DNA of 27,140 nt, taken from the NCBI GenBank assembly GCA_943704425.1, contig CALSCP010001105.1, forward strand, positions 1 to 27,140, written 5' to 3'. Made by a program: the position numbers and the translations under genes. Under the pieces are notes generated by a model. It had not been told where the DNA came from. It worked only from the letters and a program-made list of their open reading frames with translations, and made no database searches. This document shows, one piece after another, positions 17,999 through 27,140 of this stretch. The stretch is from Ministeria vibrans ATCC 50519 (lineage: Eukaryota > Opisthokonta > Filasterea). Each line of letters begins with the position of its first letter. Position 1 is the first letter of the stretch.

Positions 17999-19667
17999 AT
18001 GAGTGAGCCACATGCGTACACTACTCCTGCTCAACCTACATCCAACCCGTCACGCAAACGTGCACATCCGTCGCCTTCGAGCAGCACAGCCAGTTCAGTG
18101 TCACCTCCCGAACAAGAAACTGCAAAAACAACATTACCGACCCTTGATCCTACCAGTACGCATACGCCACACAATACGCAAATGTGTAACATACCGACCA
18201 CGAACACACGTCGGCACTCATTGAAACACAAACTCATCTGCGAACCTCCTTTTTAAACAGGTCGTGAAATTGCTTCTTCGACCGACACTGCAAAGGAGCA
18301 GAAGAGAGCCCAATCTGCTTTGCTTACGCCACTCCATGGGCAGGACAATGTCCTTCACGGTACGTTGACAAGCAAAGCTACGCTAAAAATCCTTTCAAAA
18401 TGTTGAAAAACGACAACGCATCCTTTCGCTGAGAAAAATTCCGCCAAAGAAGAAAACAAAAACGAAAAAGGCGACTTGTTCAACGTAGATGGCTCTGTTT
18501 CCGATGCTAGCGCCCTATCCATATCACCAGTTGTACTTGGTACACGATGGAACGACTTGGAAGAGGAGGACTTTGTTGATGGGTGTACGGCGGACACGGA
18601 GCGAAGCGTGTCCACGACAACAAAAGGGTCAAAGCGCCAGTTTCAACATCGTTCTGCAACCTCCTCGGCTGGCGCCACACCATTTCGAATGGTGATTAGT
18701 CGAAAGCCATCCTCAAAAGACTCGACGAGCAATGCCAGAAAGAAGGTAGACTATCAGACAATTGAGCGACTTCTCATAGCAGTACATTGAGCATTTCAGG
18801 TGTTCATTGGAGAGCGTGTCAATGTTGCACTTGACTTTGGCAATGACAAAGATGAAGAAGTGAATGTGCACGTTGATGGACAGGAAAAAGAAGAAAAAGA
18901 AGAAGAAGATGATGAAGAAGAAGAAGAAGAAGATGAAGATGAAGAAGAAGAAGATGATGATGAAGATGAAGATGAAGATCAAGATGAAGAAGAAGAACCG
19001 AATCTGGTGAGTGCGACCTCGTCACCATCGTTGCACGCCTGGACACCCGAGTCGAATCGCCCAATGAATCGCCGTTCTCCGCTGGATCCGCTCCGACAGG
19101 AAGAAATCACAGAAGTCCGGGTCAGAACCTTATAATAATCACGTCAATATCATCATTAATTATTTTTTATATTATTACTAAAGGATCGCCTTTTTACAGA
19201 AATTTTTTCGACAGCTGCATTACGATGGATATTATGGGCAGGTGATTATGATTATAGATAATGGGACACGTATATACGTAAAGCCGATGTTTTTTTTTGG
19301 ATCGAATTTGATGTAGGGAGTTCTGAACTGGATCGAAGAGCTGTTTGTGAACAAAGTCAATGCACTCGTTCAACGCGTATTTCTATTTCAAATTTATTCA
19401 TAATATTCGGCTCTTTTTTATTATCCTTGTTCATTGTAGGATGCTGAGCGAGATCAAGAGGTCGAGACACTCTGCGAGAAAGTCAACGAGCTAAACACTG
19501 CTCTGTCAAATGCGGGTAAACAGTCGAAGCAACGTCCCTTTCTTCTCGGCTTTCTACTACTGTCATTTGATCACGATCCTATTGTGTTAGGATACTTTGG
19601 CCAAGATTTTGCCTCCTTTATCAAAGAAGTTGCTGTGGAAGCGGTGCGCGATGCTCAGTACAAATGA
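17999..19667 (+). CDS. Unrecognised nuclear-looking acidic protein, 8 exons
   Basis: Proposed exons are 17999-18155, 18261-18359, 18450-18745, 18800-19120, 19200-19241, 19317-19376, 19440-19515 and 19591-19667 (about 375 aa). The N-terminal 280 residues are Ser/Thr/Pro-rich and disordered, with a basic patch SRKRAHP near residue 18 and an almost pure Glu/Asp run of about 45 residues (18,886-18,999). The last about 85 residues are ordered and split over four small exons: KFFRQLHYDGYYGQ, GVLNWIEELFVNKVNALVQR, a heptad-like stretch with VETLCEKVNEL, then GYFGQDFASFIKEVAVEAV. I do not recognise this domain. The third exon start is uncertain: the acceptor at CCAAAG (18,449) keeps the frame but has a weak pyrimidine tract, and GCTGAG (18,433) does not fit the phase. 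The donor GTCAGA at 19,121 is also non-ideal. Confidence 0.6.
18886..18999 (+). repeat. In-frame GAA/GAT trinucleotide tract coding Glu/Asp
   Basis: GAA and GAT triplets in the fourth exon of the unrecognised gene code an unbroken acidic run. The antisense of this tract gives open frames rich in Phe/Ile or Leu/His that are artefacts. Confidence 0.9.
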
Positions 19668-19825
19668 AAAACAAAACAAAAACAAAAATCTTCCCTCTTT
19701 TTGGCATGCTGGAAGACACAAGTGCTAAGAGTGACAGCAAGAAATACACTAATGCAGACAGTATTAGAGGCTAGAGCAATCACACAACTTCTCAACATTC
19801 AACTGTCTTATTACATACTGAGTAT

Positions 19826-19836
19826 AATAAAATAAA
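19826..19836 (+). terminator. Tandem AATAAA poly(A) signals after the unrecognised acidic gene
   Basis: Two overlapping AATAAA hexamers (19,826-19,831 and 19,831-19,836) lie about 160 bp after the TGA at 19,665-19,667 and 78 bp before the Kelch gene start. Confidence 0.55.
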
Positions 19837-19913
19837 AGAAAAGAAGTTGGGAAGCGATAATAATAATCCATTTCCAATTATGTTCGTTTTCAAATTTCAA
19901 TATTTTTTTTCAT

Positions 19914-20130
19914 ATGTGGCGCTCAGGGACTGATCCCTCATCTATTGGAGGCCCGTGTGGTCGCAGTGGCCCGGCCGCTGCCTTTGTACCCAATCTTGGG
20001 TTCGTGTTGACACTCTCAACAGAGATTAAACTCATTTCTCCCGTGTCCTAGTCTTGTCGTTTGTGGCGGTGCAGATCCGTCGGGTGCCTTTTCAGATGTG
20101 TATGTGCTTGATATAGGTTTGAGAATGTGT

Positions 20131-20161
<31 letters not shown>

Positions 20162-21490
20162 GATTTGAGAACTTGGATTGTGTAGCAACGCGAAAATGGA
20201 CAGTTGCGTCGGTTTCTGCTGCTTTGCCCAGCGACAGGCTAACACCGCGCTACGAGCATTCTATTGGGGTGTCGGGGGACGGGAAGTCTGTTGTGATCTT
20301 TGGTAAGGATGGGGGATTGGACTGCGGGCAAGACGCGATGACACTTTATGCGTTGTCAAGGAGGTGCGAACGGCGATGGACCGCTCAACGACGTGTTTCT
20401 CCTGGACTGCGGGACGCCCAGAGCAGGTGTGTATGTGCACATGTGGAGTAAGTGTTCTCTACTAAAGGGCGCTTCTCTCTCTTCTCTTCAGATGCGCTTG
20501 TGTGGAAGCGCATTGAAACGACGGGCGTTGCGCCATCTCCACGTACCCAAAAGCATAGGTAGTGCACAAAGCTGTGGTCTGTGACTTCTCAACTTTGCAT
20601 CGCCTCCCTCTGTTTCCTTTTCTAGCTGTGTCCTTGACAATCAACTATTTGTCTGGGGCGGCGGCGCAACAGGTACTGACGCAGTGAGCGACAAGGCACT
20701 TTACGCACTCGACCTCCGTAAGACGTTGGACGCACAAAATTGTTTGTGTCCAATCGCGAATGATTCTATCTCATCCACTGCCTGCACCACCTAATACAGA
20801 CACATACCAGTGGAGTTGCGTCCACGACGGCACCGCCCCCGACACACCGTGTGTACGTCAGGGTCATGCACTGGTCGCAGATCCAATGCGCAGTCGCATT
20901 CTCTGTTTTGGTGGCCTCAATGGCTCTCGTTCCTTTTCAGACCTCTACGAGTTTTCATTGCGTATTGCATATACTTTTATTTTACATTTTCCATTACTTC
21001 TCATTCTATAATTGTTTTGCGTCTTGTGACTATAGATTCATTGCAGTGGAGGGAACTCAGAGCCGAAGGAGAATGTCCCAGTTTGAGTGGTAAAAGGAGC
21101 GCTTAATAATTGTATTTATGTGAGGAGCGTGTTTTGTGTTTGTTTTACAGGACACTCCGCGGTGGTTTCTGGGGACACTCTGTATTCATTTGGAGGCATT
21201 TCACTCTCTCAAATGACCCTCAGTGATCACTTGATGGCACTTGTAAGAACACACTCTCTCAGACTCACATGTACAATTTTAATCTCTCCCTTCTCGTTTA
21301 ATGTGTATCTGAACAGAATCTAAAGACGTGCGAATGGACACGGGTCGTTGCATCGCATGGGCCCAGTGCGCGTCTCAACCACGCCATGGCACTTGTGCCG
21401 CCCCACTCGCTTGTTGTCTATGCCGGCATGAGCCTAGCTGGGTCTATGTTTGACGATGTTAGTGTCATTGACGTGGTCCTTGACGACTAG
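19914..21490 (+). CDS. Kelch-repeat beta-propeller protein, 10 exons
   Basis: Exons are 19914-19999, 20052-20116, 20186-20302, 20361-20426, 20492-20558, 20626-20717, 20800-20961, 21036-21089, 21151-21242 and 21317-21490. All ten join in frame (324 aa). Successive Kelch blades show the usual order of paired glycines, a Tyr six residues or so later, and a Trp in the next strand: LVVCGGADPSGAFSDVYVLD then KWTVAS; SVVIFGGANGDGPLNDVFLL then VWKRIETTG; LFVWGGGATG...ALYALDL then YQWSCV; ILCFGGLNGSRSFSDLYEFS then LQWREL; LYSFGGISLSQMT then CEWTRVV. The P-x-x-R-x-x-H loop recurs (PRYEHS, PSPRTQKH, ARLNHA). It is a bare propeller with no BTB, F-box or other domain, resembling RABEPK-type Kelch proteins; the partner is unknown. 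Intron 2 carries a (GT)n repeat. Confidence 0.85.
20126..20161. repeat. (GT)n microsatellite in intron 2 of the Kelch gene
   Basis: About 17 GT units with one AT break lie inside the 69-bp intron 20,117-20,185. Because it sits near the donor, the repeat itself does not supply the pyrimidine tract. Confidence 0.9.
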
Positions 21491-21518
21491 GTAGAGTACG
21501 GAGTAGTGCACGCAGCTT

Positions 21519-21524
21519 AATAAA
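21519..21524 (+). terminator. Poly(A) signal AATAAA for the Kelch gene
   Basis: AATAAA is 29 bp after the TAG at 21,488-21,490 and about 97 bp before the start of the next gene. Confidence 0.55.
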
Positions 21525-21620
21525 TATTATTATTGTTGATTCTTGTATCATTTTGCAATCCACTCCTGATAATCGAATAAATCGATTGAGAAAAATGAGA
21601 CATTTTTTTTTCTTCTCCCT

Positions 21621-22838
21621 ATGAATGATCTGTTCTTGGCCCCTCCCACCTCGCCGTCCACGCTGTGGTCGCGCTCTTTACTGACCGCACACTGGCAGGA
21701 TCTTGGCGAACTCAACGTGCGTCTTCGGCGCACTGTCAAAGTCAGTCAGTCCCTTCGCACAGTCTCCGCCTCCCATTCACACACCCCTTTTCACATGTAG
21801 GACCTCAATATCACCGAGGTAGACGCAGAAACGGTGCTCCTGGCGGCGCTAGAACACGTCAACGCCAGCCAGCACCGGCATGCGCTGGAATTTCGACATT
21901 TGCGACAAATCCGTCGACTTCTCGCGCGCCTCAACTCCATTGACGTCGCCACGTGCGTACGCTCTTGCCTCATTGCTCTTTTCCCCGATACCACCGCCTC
22001 CGTTGCGTCGCTCCGCGCCTCTGAAACGCCAGGACCGTCGCAAGCAGCCTTTGTCTTTGCTCTCACGCGAACTCTCACTGCCGCCGCACTTGCTCGCAAT
22101 CTCGAGAGCCGCTGCCGGGCAACCGCCACTGAATTCAGTCTGGGCATTGTCGCCGTTACCTTCTTGCCCTTTCGCGTCGTTGTCCTCGGCGCGCTCAGTC
22201 GTCTGGCCATTGTGCTCGCTGTCTTTGCCAAGCGCCTCAGTGCCCTCTACGATGACCTGCGCCCTTGGTGCGACCTTGCTCCCGCACCCTTGTCGCTCAC
22301 AGCTATGAAACCGGACGCCTCTCAAATGATTGATCACGGACTCCCTCTCACTGCAAGCTCTTATCTCGCCACTGTCGAAGCGTACGACGACGCACCACCA
22401 CCCGAACAACCACCCTCTCAGTCATCAGAATCGACCATGGCTACTGCAGCACTCCTAGCCTCCACGACCGCTCACAGCGTGGCTGCCGTCGAGAGTGACG
22501 AAGACGACATGGAGTCGTCCAGACGTCCTCCCCCAACTGAACCCCTCTCAGCGACTGCCTCCGTAGACTTCTTTGCCCTTCTTCCCGCAGGCAAGTCCAC
22601 TCGGCCATCCTCTGCAAAGTCAAGCGCGGACGTGTCTCCTTTGAAGAAAAAGGAGCAGCGCAAACGGAAACGTGTTGACGACAGTGCGTCGGTCGATGCC
22701 AGACCGCCAAAGCTGATGCAACAGCAGCTGCAGCAGCAGCAGCAGCAGAAGAAGAAGAAGAAGAAGAAGGATAGGGAGAAGAAGGAGACAACGAGTACGA
22801 GTCTCTCCGCGCTCGACTCTATCTTTGCTGCTCTCTAA
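21621..22838 (+). CDS. NEPRO/RMP1-like protein (RNase MRP-associated), 2 exons
   Basis: Exons are 21621-21740 and 21801-22838 (385 aa), joined in phase 0 at a GTCAGT donor. Residues about 40-185 match the pattern of the NEPRO/C3orf17 N-terminal region and yeast Rmp1: an all-helical block with LLAALEHVNASQHRHALEFR, then HLRQIRRLLARLNSID, later RVVVLGALSRLAIVLAVFAK and the closing ALYDDLRPW. In animals NEPRO sits in the nucleolus and is the RNase MRP subunit related to Rmp1, which helps process pre-rRNA. The C-terminal half is disordered and ends in a basic nuclear-type tail: KKKEQRKRKRVDD, a CAG-coded Gln run (about 22,723-22,746) and an AAG-coded Lys run (22,747-22,770). The family call is from remembered helix patterns and needs a profile search. 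Confidence 0.62.
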
Positions 22839-23163
22839 GCGAATACCCACTGCTTTTGTTTTGTGCTGTGTGTGTGTGTGTGTGTGTTATAATATTTTGT
22901 GCTATGTTGTAAACCATAATAATAATAATAGTTGTATCAATGAAATCCGCTCTTACTAACCAACAGTACCCCAATTTTTTTCGTGAGAAACTGAGAATAG
23001 TTCATAGAAGAATAAGTGAGGAGACTAGAAGAGTCGTTCATTGAAAACAAAAAATATAATTATTATAATAATAATAATTATTATTATTTTATTTTTATTA
23101 TTGAAAATTGAAAAAAAATTCTAATCATTCAAACTTCTTTTTCTATCAACTCCGCGCAACACC
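22839..23163. other. AT-rich intergenic region with a (GT)n repeat, no gene seen
   Basis: This 325-bp gap between two plus-strand genes has a (TG)n run at 22,869-22,886, several ATA/AAT runs (22,917-22,930 and 23,055-23,100) and no open frame of note. It should hold the 3' end of the NEPRO-like gene and the promoter of the next gene. No clear motif was found. Confidence 0.6.
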
Positions 23164-23223
23164 ATGGCCTCTCGAGTCCCGGCACGGTCAACACGACTCG
23201 CCACTCAAACGTAAAAGAACAGA

Positions 23224-23285
<62 letters not shown>

Positions 23286-25415
23286 AGCGCGAAATTCAAA
23301 AACCCAAAATTAAAATCCGTTTTTTGGCTCTTTTTCGTCACAAGGAGTCTCCCAACTCTGTCACAAACCCCTTTATATAACAACAACCATACGACGTCCA
23401 CTGCAGCACTCCCTTTGACCCTCGTTTTGTGGAATTTTGCGTTTCTTTATTTTTCCTTCTTTTCACTCACGTCACTGTTCCGCCACAGAAAATCCGTTGG
23501 GGCACACGCGCTTGAGAAGGAGAACTCGCTCAATGGGACACCTCCAAGCAAGTCTACGCTGCGTTCGTGTCGTGGCGCTGTCTCTGGCGTCCGTGACAGC
23601 GAGCCGCAAACACGAGCCTCGCGACGGACCGCAGCCGCTACGGGCGCAAGCAGGCCGCGGAGCGCGTTCGGACGCTCCGTGCCGACAAGCAGGGACGCCA
23701 ACAGGTCTACCAGCGGCGCGTCCGCTGCGCGGGTCGTCCGGCGCGACGCTCCACCGGCTCCGTCGAAACCGGCAAACACTCGCGCGCAAAACACCTCGAC
23801 AACCTTTCGTGCGCGCCCCATGCCCCAGTTTTCCAAGCTTCAAAAGAGTTGGGACGACAAGGTCAAGGCCAAGGTGGACGCCGGTCGACGCGAAACAGTG
23901 TCTTTCCGGTTGCCGGCACATGCGCCCGCTTCAAAGCCGTCAGCGGCTCCTTCATCGTCGCACGCCGCCAGCTGGTCCAGCCGCAACAGTACCGCCACCG
24001 CTACAAGTGGCGCTGACGACACGGCGGCTCTAATGGATTTTGAGGTGGACTCGGCCGCGATGCGTTCCATCATGGACGGCACGGGTGTTGCTCTGCCCAC
24101 CTCAGCGGATCAGCTGGACCCCGAAGAGCGCGAAATGAAGCGCGCCTCCATCTACCACGGAGCACTGCGAGTGACCCGGAAGCGCGAGCCAGTGGCTCTT
24201 CCACCTGCCAATGGCAGCGCTGGCTTGTTCACCACCAGCGCTCGTCCATTCAAATCACCGGCCGCCATCTCCGCGGCCACTTCCTCAGCGGCAAGCGCCG
24301 CTCGTCGCCACTCACTCTACCAGTCGGCGGGCCGTTGGAACAGCAACAGTGCGGCCGCGACGACGACAACAACACCGTCGCGTCGCACATCCTTCTTCTC
24401 AGTGCTCACTCCCAGCGCCAAGTCGACCACCACTACCGCAGCCACAGCCGCCAACAAGACCCCCATGGGTCTTGCCACACCCGCCCGCCGTCTCACCATT
24501 GGCGCGACAACCGCCGCTCAGACACCACTGTCTACTGTGCGTGCCACCACACCGTACAGTCACAAGAAGAAGAAGCAGAGTGCTCCGAGTGTCACAAACC
24601 GTCGTCTCGTGTTTGCCAGCGAAGACGAACCCACCGCGACGGTGGAAGAGGTCGAGTCTACATTGGCGGCGATGGGGCCAGCGGCACACTCAGAAGAGGA
24701 TCAGCGACGACTTCGTGAACTTGAAGAACTTGAACGTCAGTTGGAAGCGGAACTCAACGGAGAGCTGGATTTGGAGAAGGAAGAGAGGGAGAAGGAAGAG
24801 AGCGCGCGACGCGAAGCTGAGGAGCGCGAAGCGGCCGATGTTGTTGCGCGACAGTTGCTGTTGGCGGAGTTGAGCAAACGCAGAGAGGAAGAAGAGGAAA
24901 AAGAAGTGGAGGAGAAGCAAAAGGAGGAAGAAAGAAGGAGCAAAGAGGCAGAGGAAAAGAAGAGGAACAGAGAGGCAGAGGAAGAGGGGAGGGCGGCGGC
25001 CAAGACACCCCCAAAGACACCAAACGATCTATTGTCGCGATTGCGCTATCATAAGGAGCGACTGTTGCAGCAGAAGCTAATGAAGCAGCAACAACAAGAG
25101 AAGCAACAACAACAACAACAACAACAACAACAGCAAGTGGACGAGGGGGTGTGTTTGAGCACTGTAGAGGGAACAGTGCGTGCGAGTGGGCTGTGGACAG
25201 GCGAAGCGCATGAGGAGTGGAGCACGTCTGTGGCGCGCGGTGAGGGTGCTGTCAATCCTGTTGCCGAGACACTCCATTTGTCTGTGTTTGTGCCCATCTC
25301 AGATGCCATTGCAGCGCAGGCCGAGGAGGAGCTCATTGACGGCGCAAGGGCTGTCGGACAGCAGGGCTCCTGTACTCGAAGGCGATTTCGCCCGCTTGTG
25401 TTGAATGTTGAATAG
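23164..25415 (+). CDS. Basic, low-complexity protein with KEN box; possible microtubule/mitotic factor, 2 exons
   Basis: Exons are 23164-23210 and 23489-25415 (657 aa), phase-2 join giving ATQT-KSVGAHALEKENS. Residues 26-28 are a KEN box, the degron read by APC/C-Cdh1. Residues about 30-400 are Ser/Thr/Ala/Arg-rich with many S/T-P sites (FKSPAA, TPSRRTS, TPMGLATPARR). A short ordered motif, MPQFSKLQKSWDDKVKAK, recalls the F-x-K-L-H segments of NUSAP/TPX2-type microtubule binders. Residues about 410-560 are alternating Glu/Arg/Lys, probably a single alpha helix. TPPKTPNDLLSRLRYHKERL follows, then a Gln run (25,087-25,134), then an ordered tail (LHLSVFVPISDAIAAQAEEE). I do not recognise a family. 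A mitotic, cell-cycle-controlled spindle or chromatin role is inference from composition and the KEN box. Confidence 0.68.
23225..23284. repeat. Homopolymer of 60 A in intron 1 of the KEN-box gene
   Basis: Sixty uninterrupted adenines begin 14 bp after the GTAAAA donor at 23,211. The exact length is likely to vary between reads. The surrounding intron is otherwise unremarkable and ends in a good pyrimidine tract and acceptor CCACAG (23,483-23,488). Confidence 0.95.
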
Positions 25416-25557
25416 AGTCTCACATGAGAGAAAGAGAGAGAGAGCCAGAGGAAAGGCACGCAGAGGAGGCGAGTCATCTTCATTGTTACAGAGTCATAGT
25501 ATTACAAACAAGGAAATAATTACAGCGAACAAAAATACACAAACACAATCAAGCTTA

Positions 25558-27044
25558 TCATTGAATGGGGACAGAGTAGTATCCGGACTGATGCAAAACA
25601 GATTCGATAATAGCGTGAAGACGCCCATAAGTTAGAGATGCACTAGTCGTAGTCGTAGTCGTAGGACTGGTAGTGGTAGTGGTGGTGGGGGAAGGGGTGT
25701 CGCAGGAGTCGTCGTAAAGAAGAACGGAGAGATCACCTAGGTCGATGGCGACCACCTCGGTGGGGCTGCTCACAAACTATGCGTGTGATTTTTTTATTCA
25801 TATCATTTCACTCTATCTTCTTAGAGGAGGGGTTATTATTATTTTTTACCTTTTGCATTTCTGATTTGAGGCTGCGAGATGGCGTGTGCGTGGCAAAGAG
25901 AGCGTGTTTGTAGCGATTAATGATGCGACGATGAGGATCGCGCGGGACAACGGGCGGGAGTTGGGAGACGTAGATGATCTTGTGGAGCTGATTGAGCATG
26001 ACACTGATTGGATCGTTGAGAGGGCGCACGCGACGTTGCGAGATGTGAAGGAGAGTGGCGCTGGCGGCGGTGGTGGGACGGGAAAACCCGGTGAGGGGCG
26101 TCATGGAACGGGCGAGGTTAGTGTCCGAGGCGCGGCGACGACGCACCACGGCGGGAGATGCAGCAGCAGCGGTGGTGTTGGGCAATGCGGTTGCTTTTGA
26201 GGGTGGAGGAACAAGTGGCGGGACAGGCTGGGTGGATATTGCAGCGGAAGAGGTGGAGAACGAGCGGGGATGGAGGGCAGAGAGGCGTGCACGGTGGTGC
26301 TGGTTGACGTAACCGGTGGCCGGTGAGGTGGGCAGTGGACCACTCAGATGCGCGGCCAAGTCACGCATCTCCTTGGCTCCCTGACTAATCATACTTATGC
26401 TGCTGTTGCTTTCTTCGCCTCGTGGAGTGCCAATGGTGCGCACAAGCTTGTCATGGCTCTCTTGGTGTGCCAGGAATAGTCGATGGTAGTTTTGTCGATT
26501 GCGGTCCGCCTCAATAACTTGTCTATGCACAATAGGTTTGAAGCGGGAATGAAACGGTCCACCGGAGCATGTCTGTTAACATGTGTCTGTATATTATATA
26601 TGACTAGTTACATATACCTTTGACTGTGCTGTCGTTCTCGTTCCAGCTCACTCTGCATCTCACACATCTGTCGATTCAGGCGGTCCATCTCAAGCACTAG
26701 CACAGGCGCAAGCAGCGCACATACCTAACACGGGAAAAACACAAGAAAAAAGAATTTTAACTCAGCGTGTCGCACTTTGCGCGTTCACTTGTTCGTTGGG
26801 TACTTGAAGGATATCAGGCCGCACAGTGGGATCGGGAGTTAAGCAGCTCTCAACAATAGTCTTGAGCAACGGCACACACTCATAGCGAGGATAATCAGCA
26901 GTGACGATCTTGGTCGCAAGAGAGAGCATGTTGGGCGAGTGAAAGGGAGGCTGGAAGGAGGGCGAGCCCATCTGGTGCAAAATGCACCCCAGCGACCAGA
27001 TGTCCGCTTTCTCAGTGTACGGCTCATGTTGGATGATTTCGGGA
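25558..27044 (-). CDS. NEK10: NEK10 protein kinase, C-terminal part (5' end beyond right edge)
   Basis: Exons on the minus strand are 27044-26804, 26724-26618, 26522-25850 and 25776-25558, all in frame (about 413 aa visible). The first holds the end of the kinase domain: SPEIIQHEPYTEKADIWSLG, CILHQM, PPFHSPNMLSLATKIV, CLTPDPTVRPDILQ (subdomains VIII-XI). The catalytic HRD and DFG motifs lie off the window. A coiled coil follows (ELERERQHSQRQVIEADRNR), then a disordered Pro/Ser/Thr region, then the NEK10-specific tail: QLHKIIYVSQLPPVVP, RRIINRYKHALFA, SRSLKSEMQK and finally IIESVLHQSGYYSV. This set of C-terminal blocks is what sets NEK10 apart from other NEK kinases. NEK10 is a ciliary kinase needed for motile cilia function and is also tied to DNA-damage G2/M control. 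A Thr-rich run coded by ACT/ACG (25,643-25,690) is inserted near the end. Confidence 0.92.
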
Positions 27045-27067
27045 CTGCCAAAAATTAAAAGAATCAA

Positions 27068-27068
<1 letters not shown>

Positions 27069-27140
<72 letters not shown>
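27069..27140. repeat. (GT)n microsatellite at the right edge
   Basis: Uninterrupted GT after one CGTG start continues to the window end. On the minus strand it is (CA)n in the NEK10 intron, upstream of the acceptor TTTTTGGCAG at 27,045. Confidence 0.95.

Noticed and set aside
18713-19064. Minus-strand frames rich in Phe/Ile or Leu/His
   Set aside because: They are the antisense of the GAA/GAT acidic tract in the plus-strand gene.

Overview
The window is nuclear DNA from an intron-rich, gene-dense, flagellated protist. Genes are split by GT-AG introns, mostly about 50-400 bp long, and the standard code fits throughout. Exons join in frame with no operons, and gaps between genes are short (46 to about 350 bp, one near 1.1 kb). 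The ciliary genes (CFAP206, a CCDC42/CFAP73-type coiled-coil protein, NEK10) show that the organism builds a motile flagellum. A sequence matching the RFX X-box between two of them suggests an RFX-bearing lineage (opisthokont or amorphean). I cannot name the species. Introns and intergenic gaps are rich in microsatellites, and the window starts and ends inside dinucleotide repeats.

Left part (1-10,121): the last exon of an unrecognised gene (+); a 4-exon MFS transporter (-); a membrane-anchored class 3 lipase fused to a P-loop GTPase (+); then a divergent pair of type II membrane proteins, a GT92-type glycosyltransferase (-) and a five-bladed beta-propeller protein (+), probably both in the Golgi.

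Middle (10,156-15,206): the CCDC42/CFAP73-type axonemal protein (-) and CFAP206 (+) are head to head with 46 bp between their start codons, and an X-box overlaps the CFAP206 start. CFAP206 converges on an unusual minus-strand gene that encodes a signal peptide, an EF-hand, a membrane segment and an SMP lipid-transfer domain. That domain is cut short at a long CT repeat.

Right part (15,375-27,140): a UBE2L3-type E2 enzyme, an RNase III-domain protein, an unrecognised acidic 8-exon gene, a 10-exon Kelch protein, an NEPRO/RMP1-like protein (RNase MRP) and a basic low-complexity protein with a KEN box are all on the plus strand. The 3' part of a NEK10 kinase gene (-) runs off the right edge. All spliced models were built by hand from splice consensus, frame phase and remembered family patterns; no search or transcript data was available.
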